Below are positions 6,792-15,705 of a DNA stretch of 40,947 nt, in pieces. The stretch is from NCBI GenBank assembly GCA_041484525.1, contig JBGPHT010000062.1, forward strand, positions 1 through 40,947, written 5' to 3'. This DNA is from JBGPHT01 sp041484525 (GTDB taxonomy: Bacteria; Acidobacteriota; Terriglobia; Bryobacterales; Bryobacteraceae). Positions within the stretch are counted from its first letter, which is position 1. Each line of letters begins with the position of its first letter. The notes beneath the pieces are model-generated. The model made no database searches and was not told where the DNA came from. It saw only the letters and a list, made by a program, of their open reading frames with translations. A program made the translations under genes and the position numbers.

Positions 6792-8984
6792 ATGAGCGAG
6801 TCCAACTTAGTCAGAAGAGATTTCCTGAAAGCCACGGCGCTCGCGGGATCGGCGCTGGCACTTGGAACCGGAGCCGCCTCGCCTCCCGATGAGCCCGAAC
6901 CCTGGTTCGACCGGCCTATGCTGTGGGCGCAATTGACGCTGGCGGAAAACGATCCGGGCCAGTACGATCTGAAGTTCTGGCTTGACTACTTCGCGCGCAC
7001 CCACTCGGATGGCGTCTGCCTCAGCGCCGGCGGCTGCGTCGCTTACTACCCGACGCGGGTGCCGCTGCACTACCGCAGTAAGTGGATGGGAGACGGCGAC
7101 CCGTTCGGCGATCTGGTCGCCGGCTGCCGCAAATTGAAGATGGCGGTGCTGGCCCGCACCGACCCGCACGCCGCCCATCAGGATGTGTACGAGGCCCATA
7201 AGGACTGGATCGCGGTGGATGCCGAGGGCAAGCAGCGCCGCCATTGGGCGATGCCGGAACTTTGGGTGACGTGCGCGCTCGGCCCCTATAACTTCGAGTT
7301 CATGACGGAGGTGACGCGCGAGATCGTCACGCGCTATCAGGTGGACGGCGTCTTCAGCAACCGGTGGGCCGGCTCGGGCATGTGTTACTGCGAGCATTGC
7401 CGGCAGAACTTCCGCGCCGCCAGCGGACTCGATCTGCCGCGCACCGCCGATCCGCAGAACCCCAGTCGCCGCGCCTACATCGTGTGGAAGCAGCAGCGGC
7501 TCTTCGAGCTTTGGCGCGTGTGGGACGGCGCGATCCGGAAGGCGAATCCCGCCGCGCGCTTCATCGCCAATGCCGGCGGCGGCGCGTTGAGCGAGCTGGA
7601 TATGAAAACTGTCGGCGAACTCTCCTCGATCCTGTTCGCCGACCGGCAGGCCCGCAGCGGCGTGACGCCGCCGTGGGCCAATGGCAAGAACGGCAAGGAA
7701 TACCGCTCGACGTTGGGCCGGAAGCCCATCGGCGGCATCTTCAGTGTAGGCGTGGAGGAGACGTATCGCTGGAAGGATTCCGTGCAGAGCGCCGCCGAGA
7801 TCCGGCTGTGGGCGCTCGATGGCATCGCCAACGGACTCCGCCCCTGGTTCACAAAATTCCGCGGTGTACTCGAAGACAAGCGCTGGCTACCTGTGGTGGA
7901 GGATCTGTACGGCTGGTCCTATCGCAATGAGCGCTATCTGCGCAATGAGGAGCCGCTGGCGCGCGTCGCGATGGTGTACTCGCAGCAGACGGCGCATTTC
8001 TACGGCGGCGAGCGCGCGCGGCAGAAGGTGGAGGATCACACCCTCGGTTACTACCACGCGCTGATCGAGGCGCGCATTCCGTTCGAGATGGTGCACGACC
8101 GACTGCTGGATGCGGAACACGTGGACCGCTTCAAGGTGCTGATCCTCCCCAACATCGCCGCGCTGTCGGACCAGCAGTGCCGCCAGCTCCGCGAGTATGT
8201 CGCACGCGGCGGCGGCCTGGTCGCCACGCACGAGACTTCGCTTTACGACGAATGGGGCGTGCGACGTCCCGACTTCGGCCTGGCTGACGTCTTCGGCGCG
8301 TCGTATGGCGGCGCTCTGGACGCCCGCATGATGAATTCGTACCTGCGTCTCGAAACCGATCCGCGCACCAACCTGCGGCATCCGATTCTAGCCGGCCTGG
8401 AGGACGCGACGCGCATCATCAACGGGGTGTCGCGCGTCCACACGCGTCCGCATGCCAACTCGGAGGCCGCGCCGTTGACGCTGATTCCGTCGTATCCCGA
8501 CCTCCCGATGGAGGAGGTTTACCCGCGTGTCGCCAAGACCGACACGCCGGAACTCCACATCCGCGAGACCGGTAAGGGCCGTGTCGTGTACTTCCCCTGG
8601 GACATCGACCGTACTTTCTGGGAGATCTTCTCGATGGATCACGGCAAGCTGCTGCGCAATGCCGTGGATTGGGCGACTAACGAGCCGCGCCCCGTGACCG
8701 TCACAGGCCAGGGCATCGTGGACGTCACGCTATGGCGGCAAAAGGACTCGATGACGGTGCACTTGGTGAACTTGACCAATCCGATGATGATGAAGGGTCC
8801 GATCCGCGAGTTCCTGCCGCTGCCGCCGCAAGAGGTGACGGTGCGCCTGCCGGCTGGAAGGAAGCCCCTCCAAGTGAAGCTGCTGGTTTCCGGGCGAACG
8901 GTAAACGTACAACAGACCGGAGTGGAACTGCGGCTCACAATCCCGGCGCTGATCGATCACGAAGTAATCGCCATCGATCTGTAG
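6792..8984 (+). CDS. Tat-exported glycosyl-hydrolase-like protein (GHL6 barrel + beta-galactosidase trimerisation-like domain)
   Basis: 730 aa. The N-terminus has a twin-arginine signal (RRDFLKATALAGSALALG), so export in folded form is likely. Residues ~40-330 resemble the hypothetical glycosyl hydrolase 6 (GHL6) barrel: KFWLDYFARTHSDGVCLSAGG, ARTDPHA, then YQVDGVFSNRW and CYCEHCRQNF. Residues ~389-510 resemble the beta-galactosidase trimerisation (class I amidotransferase-like) fold: RVAMVYSQQTAHFYGG, KVLILPNIAALSDQQ, YVARGGGLVATHE. A C-terminal beta domain follows. Likely acts on glycosides outside the cytoplasm, but substrate and catalytic residues are not established for GHL6. A purine-rich GGGGGAG at 6781-6787 serves the ATG. 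It precedes DUF1080 and Gfo/Idh/MocA genes, which supports a carbohydrate role. Confidence 0.78.
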   Translation: MSESNLVRRDFLKATALAGSALALGTGAASPPDEPEPWFDRPMLWAQLTLAENDPGQYDLKFWLDYFARTHSDGVCLSAGGCVAYYPTRVPLHYRSKWMGDGDPFGDLVAGCRKLKMAVLARTDPHAAHQDVYEAHKDWIAVDAEGKQRRHWAMPELWVTCALGPYNFEFMTEVTREIVTRYQVDGVFSNRWAGSGMCYCEHCRQNFRAASGLDLPRTADPQNPSRRAYIVWKQQRLFELWRVWDGAIRKANPAARFIANAGGGALSELDMKTVGELSSILFADRQARSGVTPPWANGKNGKEYRSTLGRKPIGGIFSVGVEETYRWKDSVQSAAEIRLWALDGIANGLRPWFTKFRGVLEDKRWLPVVEDLYGWSYRNERYLRNEEPLARVAMVYSQQTAHFYGGERARQKVEDHTLGYYHALIEARIPFEMVHDRLLDAEHVDRFKVLILPNIAALSDQQCRQLREYVARGGGLVATHETSLYDEWGVRRPDFGLADVFGASYGGALDARMMNSYLRLETDPRTNLRHPILAGLEDATRIINGVSRVHTRPHANSEAAPLTLIPSYPDLPMEEVYPRVAKTDTPELHIRETGKGRVVYFPWDIDRTFWEIFSMDHGKLLRNAVDWATNEPRPVTVTGQGIVDVTLWRQKDSMTVHLVNLTNPMMMKGPIREFLPLPPQEVTVRLPAGRKPLQVKLLVSGRTVNVQQTGVELRLTIPALIDHEVIAIDL

Positions 8985-9025
8985 CGCGTGGAGGGCGATG
9001 CACCTAAGGTAAACTGGGTGCTGCC

Positions 9026-9937
9026 ATGAAACAGCTAGCCGCCATCTTCGTTATTGCTATCGCGATGCTGATCCCGGCACTCTCACAGAAGAGCGCCAAC
9101 CCGTTCGTCGGGCGCTGGGATCTGACCGTCAACGCCCAGGCCGGCGCTTATCCCGGCTGGCTCGGTGTCTCCGAAAAGGACGGCACCGTCGAGATCTGGT
9201 TCCAGCCGCGCACCGGCAATGTTTCTCAAGTGAAGGATTTCAAACTGGACGGGTCGCACCTGGCTCTCACCCTTGGCCGCAACTTCTCGCTCGACCTGGA
9301 CGCGGCTGGCGGCAAGCTCACCGGCACACACAAGCGCGAGAATGTGCAGTCGACAGTGTCGGGCGTGCGCGCGCCCGCCCTGATCCGCAAAGATCCCGCG
9401 GCATGGACCACGCCCGAGCCGCTGTTCAACGGCAAGGACCTGACGGGCTGGGAGCCGATGGACCCGCCCAACAACCACTGGGTGGTGAGCGACAGCGAAC
9501 TGGTGAACCAGGCCCACGGATCGAATCTCAAGACCACGCGCAATTTCGACGATTTCAAACTGCACATCGAATACAACTGCCCCGATCACGGCAACAGCGG
9601 CATCTATTTGCGTGGCCGCTACGAGGTGCAAGTGGAGTACGAACCCACCGGCACCAACCCGCCGGAGCGCAGTATGGGGTCGATCTACGGGTTCCTCGCG
9701 CCCAAGGAAATGCCTAAGAAACCGGGGCAGTGGGAGACGTACGACATCACGCTGACGGGGCGCATCCTGACGATCGTCAGGGACGGCGTTACCACCATCG
9801 ACCATAAGGAGATTCCGGGAATCACGGGCGGAGCGCTCAATTCCAACGAGGCGGAGCCGGGGCCGTTCTATATTCAGGGCGATCATACGGGCGGTTTGAA
9901 ATTTCGGAATATTACGATTTCGGTGCCGAAACGGTAG
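9026..9937 (+). CDS. Secreted DUF1080 protein (3-keto-disaccharide hydrolase-like)
   Basis: 303 aa. The first ~20 residues form a Sec signal (KQLAAIFVIAIAMLIPALS). Residues ~25-120 form a beta-rich domain of unknown type. Residues ~126-300 are DUF1080 (PF06439): LFNGKDLTGWEPMDPPNNHW, FKLHIEYNCPDHGNSGIYLRGRYEVQVE with successive strands, then YDITLTGRILTIVRDG and FYIQGDHTGGLKFRNITI. Members of this family have been shown to cleave 3-keto-disaccharides or 3-keto-glycosides, or are lectin-like jelly rolls. It lies 41 bp after the glycosidase-like gene and 50 bp before a Gfo/Idh/MocA oxidoreductase, the kind of enzyme that makes 3-keto sugars. A TAAACT at 9010-9015 lies 10 bp before the ATG; no Shine-Dalgarno sequence is evident. 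Confidence 0.85.
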   Translation: MKQLAAIFVIAIAMLIPALSQKSANPFVGRWDLTVNAQAGAYPGWLGVSEKDGTVEIWFQPRTGNVSQVKDFKLDGSHLALTLGRNFSLDLDAAGGKLTGTHKRENVQSTVSGVRAPALIRKDPAAWTTPEPLFNGKDLTGWEPMDPPNNHWVVSDSELVNQAHGSNLKTTRNFDDFKLHIEYNCPDHGNSGIYLRGRYEVQVEYEPTGTNPPERSMGSIYGFLAPKEMPKKPGQWETYDITLTGRILTIVRDGVTTIDHKEIPGITGGALNSNEAEPGPFYIQGDHTGGLKFRNITISVPKR

Positions 9938-9987
9938 GCCCGGTGCAATCGGTTGCGCCTGGGTATACGATAGACGAGAGGTTTGCC

Positions 9988-11520
9988 ATGGCTTACGATT
10001 TCACCAGAAGACATTTCTTTTTTGGGACGCTCCTGGCCGGAGCCGTGCCCAGAGGGGGGTTTGGTAGCACACCTTCCCTGCGCATGTTGGGCTACAAATC
10101 GCCCAACGAAAAGCTGAACATCGCGTCGATCGGAGCCGGGGGCAAGGCGTCGAGCGACATCGACGGATGTAAGGCCGAAAATATCGTGGCGCTGTGCGAT
10201 GTGGACGAGAAGCAGGCGGCGCGCAAATTCAAAGAGTACGAGAAAGCTCCGAAGTACAAAGATTTTCGCAAGATGCTCGACAAAGAAGGCAAGGGCATTG
10301 ATGCGGTGATCGTGACGATTCCGGATTTCATGCACGCCACCGCAGCTACCTGGTGCATGGAACGCGGCAAGCATGTCTACGTGCAGAAGCCGTTGACGCG
10401 CACCATCTGGGAGGCGCGCATGCTGCAGGAGGCGGCCAACAAGTACAAGGTCGCGACGCAGATGGGCAACCAGGGCTACTCGAACGAGGGCACGCGGCAG
10501 GTGTGCGAGATCATCTGGTCGGGTGAGATCGGCAACGTCACCGAGGTGCACGCCTGGACGGATCGCCCCATCTGGCCGCAGGGGCTTACGAAAATCCCGC
10601 ACGAAGATCCGGTGCCGGCGACGCTCGATTGGGATCTCTGGCAGGGCATCTCGACGCCGCGGCCGTTCGTGATGGGGACGAAGGAGCAGGGCTACCCGAA
10701 CAACTTCGGCGGCAATTTCTATCAGCCGTTCAACTGGCGCGGGTTCTACGATTTCGGCTGCGGCGCGCTGGGCGACATGGCGTGCCACATCCTGGGGGCG
10801 CCCAATATGGCGCTGCAACTGGGCGCGCCGACGAGCGTCGAGTGCATCTCGAAAGAAGGCGCCAGCAACTTCATGTTCCCGAAGAAATCGGTGATCCGGT
10901 TCGATTTCCCGGCGCGCGGGTCGATGCCGGCGTTGAAGTTGTTCTGGCACGACGGCTGCAAAGAGACGCCGGAGATTCCGGGGGTTCCGAAGGGCGAGAT
11001 CCTGGGCGATCTGCCGGGGCGTGCGTTCCGCCGTCCTCAGGGCGGGGACCAGGCTGCTGGCACACCGCCGCCACGGCCGCCGGCTACAGGGTACGTCGGG
11101 CGCGTATTCAATCACGCGGAATTCGAGGAGATCATGAAGGCCGATCCTGCGCCGCGCATGCCGGCGCCCGATGGCAGCGTGTTCATCGGCGACAAGGGAA
11201 TGCTCACGACCGGGACTTACGGCGAGAACACGCGGCTCATTCCGGTGGACAAGATGAAGGACTACCGGATGCCGGACAAGGTCCTGACGCGCTCGCCCGG
11301 GCACTATAACGACTGGATCCGCGCCTGCAAGGGCGGCGAGCCGTCGTGCTCGAACTTCAACGTGGCGGCGCCATTCGTGGAGTGGATGCTGCTGGGTGTG
11401 ATCGCGTTGCGAACGGAAGGCAAGATCGAGTGGGATCCGGCGAAGATGCGGGTCACCAACAACGTCGAAGCTAACAAATACGTGAAGCCGACGTTCCGCA
11501 AGGGCTGGTCGCTGACGTAG
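9988..11520 (+). CDS. Tat-exported Gfo/Idh/MocA-family oxidoreductase
   Basis: 510 aa from the ATG at 9988, chosen because GAGAGG at 9976-9981 is correctly spaced and the product begins with a twin-arginine signal (TRRHFFFGTLLAGA); a GTG at 9943 would put 15 unconserved residues ahead of it. The N-terminal Rossmann fold (NIASIGAGGKAS..., VALCDVDEKQA) binds NAD(P). VYVQKPLTRT stands where the family has EKP, with Gln replacing Glu; the Lys is the expected catalytic residue. The C-terminal alpha/beta domain has a Pro-rich insert near residue 370 (TPPPRPPATG). Exported members of this family carry their nicotinamide cofactor through Tat and oxidise or reduce sugars or glycosides. It follows the DUF1080 and glycosidase-like genes and ends at a terminator. 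Confidence 0.88.
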   Translation: MAYDFTRRHFFFGTLLAGAVPRGGFGSTPSLRMLGYKSPNEKLNIASIGAGGKASSDIDGCKAENIVALCDVDEKQAARKFKEYEKAPKYKDFRKMLDKEGKGIDAVIVTIPDFMHATAATWCMERGKHVYVQKPLTRTIWEARMLQEAANKYKVATQMGNQGYSNEGTRQVCEIIWSGEIGNVTEVHAWTDRPIWPQGLTKIPHEDPVPATLDWDLWQGISTPRPFVMGTKEQGYPNNFGGNFYQPFNWRGFYDFGCGALGDMACHILGAPNMALQLGAPTSVECISKEGASNFMFPKKSVIRFDFPARGSMPALKLFWHDGCKETPEIPGVPKGEILGDLPGRAFRRPQGGDQAAGTPPPRPPATGYVGRVFNHAEFEEIMKADPAPRMPAPDGSVFIGDKGMLTTGTYGENTRLIPVDKMKDYRMPDKVLTRSPGHYNDWIRACKGGEPSCSNFNVAAPFVEWMLLGVIALRTEGKIEWDPAKMRVTNNVEANKYVKPTFRKGWSLT

Positions 11521-11537
11521 ATTTCGTTTCTGCTTGT

Positions 11538-11588
11538 AGCCCCGGCGTGGTGCAGGGACGCTTGCCTGCGACGCGCCGGGGCTTTTCT
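11538..11588 (+). terminator. Rho-independent terminator after the oxidoreductase gene
   Basis: agccccggcg (11538-11547) and cgccggggct (11574-11583) form a perfect 10-bp GC-rich stem followed by tttctt. It lies 17 bp after the oxidoreductase stop and ends just before the peptidase gene, so readthrough would be needed to cotranscribe the two. Confidence 0.85.
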
Positions 11589-11604
11589 TATGAGGATCAA
11601 ACTC

Positions 11605-13239
11605 ATGCGTCTTCTGCTGCTCTTTCTCGTGGCTGCGCTGCTATTCGCCCAGGCGCCGGCGCGCGTGGCTACCGGGTTCAACTCCATCGAAGCCGGGCGC
11701 TTGAAGGCCGACCTGACATTCCTCTCGTCGGACGCGCTCGAAGGGCGACGCTCGCTCGAACGTGGGTCGGAGGTTGCCATACAGTGGATCGCCAGCCAGT
11801 TCGCCAAGGCGGGACTGAAACCGCTGGTGGGCGATTCCTATCTACAGGCCGTCCCGCTGATCGAATACACAATGGACCGCGCGCAGACGGCGCTCACGGT
11901 ACGGCACGGCGACAAGAGCGAAACTTTTCAGGCACCGGATGCGACGGCCAACTTCGCCAACGAAATCGCGGTGGTGGGGGCTGTCGTGTTCGCGGGGTAT
12001 GGGATCACGGCGCCGGAGTTGAACTACGACGATTACGCCGGCATCGACGCGAAGGGCAAGATCGTCCTCATCTTCAATCACGAGCCGCAGGAGACCGAAG
12101 CCAATTCCATTTTCAACGGCCGCGGCAATACGCGGTATACCAACAACACTTCGAAGATGTTGAACGCGCAGCGGCACGGAGCGGTTGCAGTGGTTACGAC
12201 GGCGGATCCGAACCACCCGGTGGGTCAGGGTCGTGGCGGGCGTGGGCAGCAGGGCGCGCAGGGCCAGGGCGGGCGCGGGCAACAACCGCTCCAGAATCGC
12301 CCGCGCATTCCCACCGAGGCGCTGGCCGAGGGCGGCGCCGCGATTCCTCTATTCACGATTTCGCAGCGCGTGGCTGCGGACCTCTTCACCGCTGCCGGAA
12401 AGAATGCGGCTGACGTGCAGACTGCAATCGACGCACGGCTCGCGCCTATGCCTTTCGAAGTCCCCAACACGCGCGTCGAACTGCACCCCGTGATAGCCGA
12501 GCGGCGCCGCGCCAATTCCTACAACGTCGCCGGCCTGATCGAAGGCAGCGACCCGCGACTGCAGAATGAAACCATCGTCTTCAGCGGCCATTTCGATCAC
12601 GACGGCACCGGGCCGCAAGGCATCTATCACGGGGCGGACGACAACGGCTCGGGCACGGTGGGAGTAGTCGAGTTGGCGCGTGCGTTCGCGGCGAATCCGG
12701 TGAAGCCGAAGCGCTCGCTGCTCTTCGTGGTGTTTGCGGCCGAGGAGCGCGGGCTGCTCGGGTCGTATTACTATGTGGCGCACCCTCTGCGTCCGCTGGC
12801 CGGCACGCGCGCCGAGATCAACTTCGACATGATCGGCCGCAACGAGGCGCCGACGAATCCGAACGTGCCGCAGCCGGAGATTTCGTCCGACACCTCAAAC
12901 GAGCTGGGCCTCATCGGCACGCACTATAGCCCCGACTACCGTAAGTCGGTGGAGCGCCAGAACGAATATGTCGGCTTGAAGCTGACCTACAAGTGGGATC
13001 ACGATTCCACGCAGCAGGTGCTGTTCCGCAGCGACCAGTACCCGTTCCTGCTGCATGATATTCCGGCGGTGTGGTGGTTCACGGGCTTCCATCCGGACTA
13101 CCACCAGGTCACCGACACCGTCGAGAAGATCAACTTCGAGAAGATGACGAAGATCCTGAAGCTGGCCTACCTCACCGGTTTCGAGTTCGCCGATGCGCCC
13201 AATCCCCCGCGACTAGAGCCGCGCGCCAAAGCGGACTGA
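11605..13239 (+). CDS. Secreted M28-family zinc aminopeptidase with PA domain
   Basis: 544 aa from ATG 11605, preferred because GAGGA at 11592-11596 lies 8 bp upstream; an in-frame ATG at 11590 abuts the terminator and would add 5 residues. Sec signal at 1-20 (LLLLFLVAALLFAQAPA). A PA-like lid domain (VFAGYGITAPE, GKIVLIFNHEP) spans ~95-270 and carries a Gly/Gln/Arg low-complexity stretch (GQGRGGRGQQGAQGQGGRG) near 212-230. The M28 domain follows with all expected ligands: SGHFDHDG (His and Asp), GADDNGSG (bridging Asp), AAEERGLLGS (catalytic Glu, ligand Glu), NFDMIGRNE (Asp) and FHPDYHQVTDT (His). Expected role: removal of N-terminal amino acids from peptides outside the cytoplasm with two Zn ions. 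It converges on the ADOP permease gene with a 4-bp gap. Confidence 0.9.
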   Translation: MRLLLLFLVAALLFAQAPARVATGFNSIEAGRLKADLTFLSSDALEGRRSLERGSEVAIQWIASQFAKAGLKPLVGDSYLQAVPLIEYTMDRAQTALTVRHGDKSETFQAPDATANFANEIAVVGAVVFAGYGITAPELNYDDYAGIDAKGKIVLIFNHEPQETEANSIFNGRGNTRYTNNTSKMLNAQRHGAVAVVTTADPNHPVGQGRGGRGQQGAQGQGGRGQQPLQNRPRIPTEALAEGGAAIPLFTISQRVAADLFTAAGKNAADVQTAIDARLAPMPFEVPNTRVELHPVIAERRRANSYNVAGLIEGSDPRLQNETIVFSGHFDHDGTGPQGIYHGADDNGSGTVGVVELARAFAANPVKPKRSLLFVVFAAEERGLLGSYYYVAHPLRPLAGTRAEINFDMIGRNEAPTNPNVPQPEISSDTSNELGLIGTHYSPDYRKSVERQNEYVGLKLTYKWDHDSTQQVLFRSDQYPFLLHDIPAVWWFTGFHPDYHQVTDTVEKINFEKMTKILKLAYLTGFEFADAPNPPRLEPRAKAD

Positions 13240-13243
13240 GCGA

Positions 13244-15658
13244 TCACTCCTGGCGCAGCGCGACGGCCGGGTCCACGCGCGCCGCCCTCCACGCGGGCAG
13301 TACGGCGGCCGCAATAGCCACCGACGCCAGCACCACGGCCGCACCGCAGAACGTCACGGGATCGAGAGGGTGCACGCCGAAGAGCAGCGTTCCGGCAGTC
13401 CGCACCAGCAGCGCGGCGGCGGCTAATCCGAGAGCCACTCCCAAGAATGCGATCCTGACGCCGCGCGCCAACACCATCCGCAGCACGCTCCCAGTCTGCG
13501 CGCCGAGCGCCATGCGGATGCCGAACTCGCGCGTCCGCTGGCTGACGGAGAACGCGAGTACGCCGAAGACGCCGACCGCCGCCAGTGACAGCGCCAGCAT
13601 CGCGAACCCGCCGAGCAGGCGCGCGCGGAATCGCGGCCGGGCGGACGATTGGTACGCGATCTCATCCATCGTCCGGAGGTGCGTCACGGGCAAATCTTTG
13701 TCTGCCTGGGCGATGGCTGACCTCACGGCGGCCGACATCGCCATCGGTTCGCCGGCCGTGCGGACCGCCAGCGCGGCCCAGAACCAGGGGTTCTGCGCGA
13801 TGGGCACGTAGATTTCGACGGCCTTCTCCTGCTCGCCGAGACCGTCCACTTTCACCTGCGCGGAGACGCCCACGATTTCGCGCTCGACATACTTCGGTCC
13901 GCTCATCTGCATCGCCTGAACGCGCACGCGCGCCCCGACGGGAGCCTTTCCGCCAAGGTATCGGCGAACAAATTCCTGGTTGACGATCGCCACTTCGGGC
14001 GCGCCGGCGCGGTCACGGTCGTTGAAGGCGCGGCCGGCCTCGAGTGGAATCCCGAGGGTTTCAAAGTACCGGGGCCCGACGATTTGATAATGCGCCGCGG
14101 GCGTTTTGCTAGCGGCCACCGGCGGGTCACCGGCGACCTGGAAGCCCTGTCCAATGTCCCAACCGTTGAGCGGCAGACTGCCGCCGAAAGACGCGGAGCG
14201 CACGCCGGGGATGGATTCGACGGAGCGGCCGACGGCATCGAAGAATGCCAGCGCGCGCTCCTGCGTGGGATAGCGGCTCGATGGTAGCGAGACCTGCATG
14301 GTCAAGACATGCTCGGCGTGAAACCCAGGATCGACCGCGTTCAGCCGGTCGAGCGTACGGAGAAAGAGTCCCGCACCCGTGACCACCATCACGGCGATCG
14401 CGATCTCTGCGACGGCGAGCGCGCCAAGCAGTCGCGACCGGCCCGCGGCTACGGCGCGACCGCCGCGCATGACGCCGGCGAGCGAAGTGCGCGCCACCTG
14501 CCACGCAGGAATGAGGCCGAACACAAGGCCGGTGAGCAGCGTGACGGCGGCGGCGAAGGCGGCAACGCGCGCATCCAGCGCCGGATCGATCCCCACCGGT
14601 AGCGTGCCCGCGGGGATCAGGGTCGGCGCCACGCGGATCAAGGCCCATGCCAGCGCCAGACCTGAAGCTCCGCCGAGCACCGCGAGTAGCAGGCTCTCCG
14701 TGAGGAGCTGCCGCACCAGGCGCGCACTGCCCGCGCCGAGGGACGCGCGCACCGCCATTTCGCGCGCCCGTCCGGCCCCGCGCGCCAGCATCAGATTCGC
14801 CACGTTGGCGCACGCGAGCAACAGAATGAAGCCCACCACGCCCGCCAGCACCAGCGACGTGGCGCGCACCTCCGTCCCCACCATCGACTCGCGCAGCGGC
14901 TCGATCGTCACGCCCCAGTCTTTATTCGTCTCGGGAGAAATCTGCGCGATTCCCGCGGCGACACCCGCCATCGATGCGCGCGCCTGCTCCGTCGAGACGC
15001 CCGGCTTCAGGCGGCCGAACACTTGCAGGTAATGCATGCGGCGCTGCTCGGGGCTGCGGCGGACGGTGTAGAGCGTCCACAGGTCGGCGTCCCAGGCGAT
15101 CTGAAAACCGGCGGGCACCACGCCGGCGACGATGTAGGGCTTGCCATCCAGTTGGATGCTGCCGCCCACCAGTTTCCGATCGGCGCCGAAGCGGGTTCGC
15201 CACATGCGCTCTCCGATCATGACCACGTTGGCGCGCGTGCGCTCGTCCTCGGCGGTGAAAGTGCGGCCGGCGACGGGCCGGATTCCGAACACCTGGAAGA
15301 ACTCGAGCGTGACCGCCTGGCCGGGAATCTGCTCGGGCCCGCGGGCTGTCTGCATCGCGTGGCTGCCACCGGAAAGCGCCGCCATCGATGCAAACGCGCT
15401 GTTCTGGTCGTGCCAGTCCTGGAAATTGAGCGGCGACACGCGGTTCCGCGCATACCCGGGCGCGTGCTCCCAAAGCACCATCAGTTCCGACGGGTGGTGG
15501 AACGGCAGCGGGCGCAGCATCACCGCGTCCACCACGCTGAAGATGGCGGAATTCGCGCCGATGCCGAGCGCCAGCACCGTCGCCGCCACTACCGTGAACC
15601 CGGGCGCGCGCAGTAGCAGGCGCACCGCATAACGCAGATCTTGGGCGAGAGTTCGCAT
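13244..15658 (-). CDS. ADOP-type MacB/FtsX permease
   Basis: 804 aa with two MacB_PCD plus FtsX modules in tandem, the architecture called acidobacterial duplicated orphan permease. The N-terminus DLRYAVRLLLRAPGFTVVAATVLALGIGANSAIFSVVDAVMLRP (shown in pieces: RAPGFTVV, ALGIGANSAIFSVV) leads into TM1. A periplasmic domain and three helices follow (ASLVLAGVVGFILLLACANVAN), then a second copy starting near AEIAIAVMVVTGAG. It ends with FtsX-like helices and the DPAVALRQE tail typical of the family. No ATPase gene is adjacent, as usual for ADOPs. ATG 15658 begins MRTLAQDLRYAVRLL; an upstream GTG at 15697 would add 13 unconserved residues. It lacks the N-terminal helical domain some ADOPs carry. 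Probable role is in macrolide/peptide efflux or envelope signalling, unproven. Confidence 0.9.
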   Translation of the reverse strand: MRTLAQDLRYAVRLLLRAPGFTVVAATVLALGIGANSAIFSVVDAVMLRPLPFHHPSELMVLWEHAPGYARNRVSPLNFQDWHDQNSAFASMAALSGGSHAMQTARGPEQIPGQAVTLEFFQVFGIRPVAGRTFTAEDERTRANVVMIGERMWRTRFGADRKLVGGSIQLDGKPYIVAGVVPAGFQIAWDADLWTLYTVRRSPEQRRMHYLQVFGRLKPGVSTEQARASMAGVAAGIAQISPETNKDWGVTIEPLRESMVGTEVRATSLVLAGVVGFILLLACANVANLMLARGAGRAREMAVRASLGAGSARLVRQLLTESLLLAVLGGASGLALAWALIRVAPTLIPAGTLPVGIDPALDARVAAFAAAVTLLTGLVFGLIPAWQVARTSLAGVMRGGRAVAAGRSRLLGALAVAEIAIAVMVVTGAGLFLRTLDRLNAVDPGFHAEHVLTMQVSLPSSRYPTQERALAFFDAVGRSVESIPGVRSASFGGSLPLNGWDIGQGFQVAGDPPVAASKTPAAHYQIVGPRYFETLGIPLEAGRAFNDRDRAGAPEVAIVNQEFVRRYLGGKAPVGARVRVQAMQMSGPKYVEREIVGVSAQVKVDGLGEQEKAVEIYVPIAQNPWFWAALAVRTAGEPMAMSAAVRSAIAQADKDLPVTHLRTMDEIAYQSSARPRFRARLLGGFAMLALSLAAVGVFGVLAFSVSQRTREFGIRMALGAQTGSVLRMVLARGVRIAFLGVALGLAAAALLVRTAGTLLFGVHPLDPVTFCGAAVVLASVAIAAAVLPAWRAARVDPAVALRQE

Positions 15659-15692
15659 GTGCTTGAGACGGATTCGCGGCCGGACAGTTAGG

Positions 15693-15698
15693 TACACT
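15693..15698 (+). promoter_or_regulatory. Candidate -10 box (TACACT), possibly leaderless start
   Basis: TACACT ends 7 bp before the ATG at 15706 in the 47-bp divergent gap; no good Shine-Dalgarno sequence precedes that ATG. This fits a transcript that begins at or next to the start codon. Confidence 0.4.
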
Positions 15699-15705
15699 CG
15701 ATGGG

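Noticed and set aside
9883..11304. 473-codon open frame on the minus strand
   Set aside because: Antisense to the Gfo/Idh/MocA gene; no motif, composition of a shadow frame.
10700..11520. Second gene in another frame inside the oxidoreductase
   Set aside because: The oxidoreductase frame keeps family motifs throughout; the 226-codon alternative frame (10629-11309) has none.
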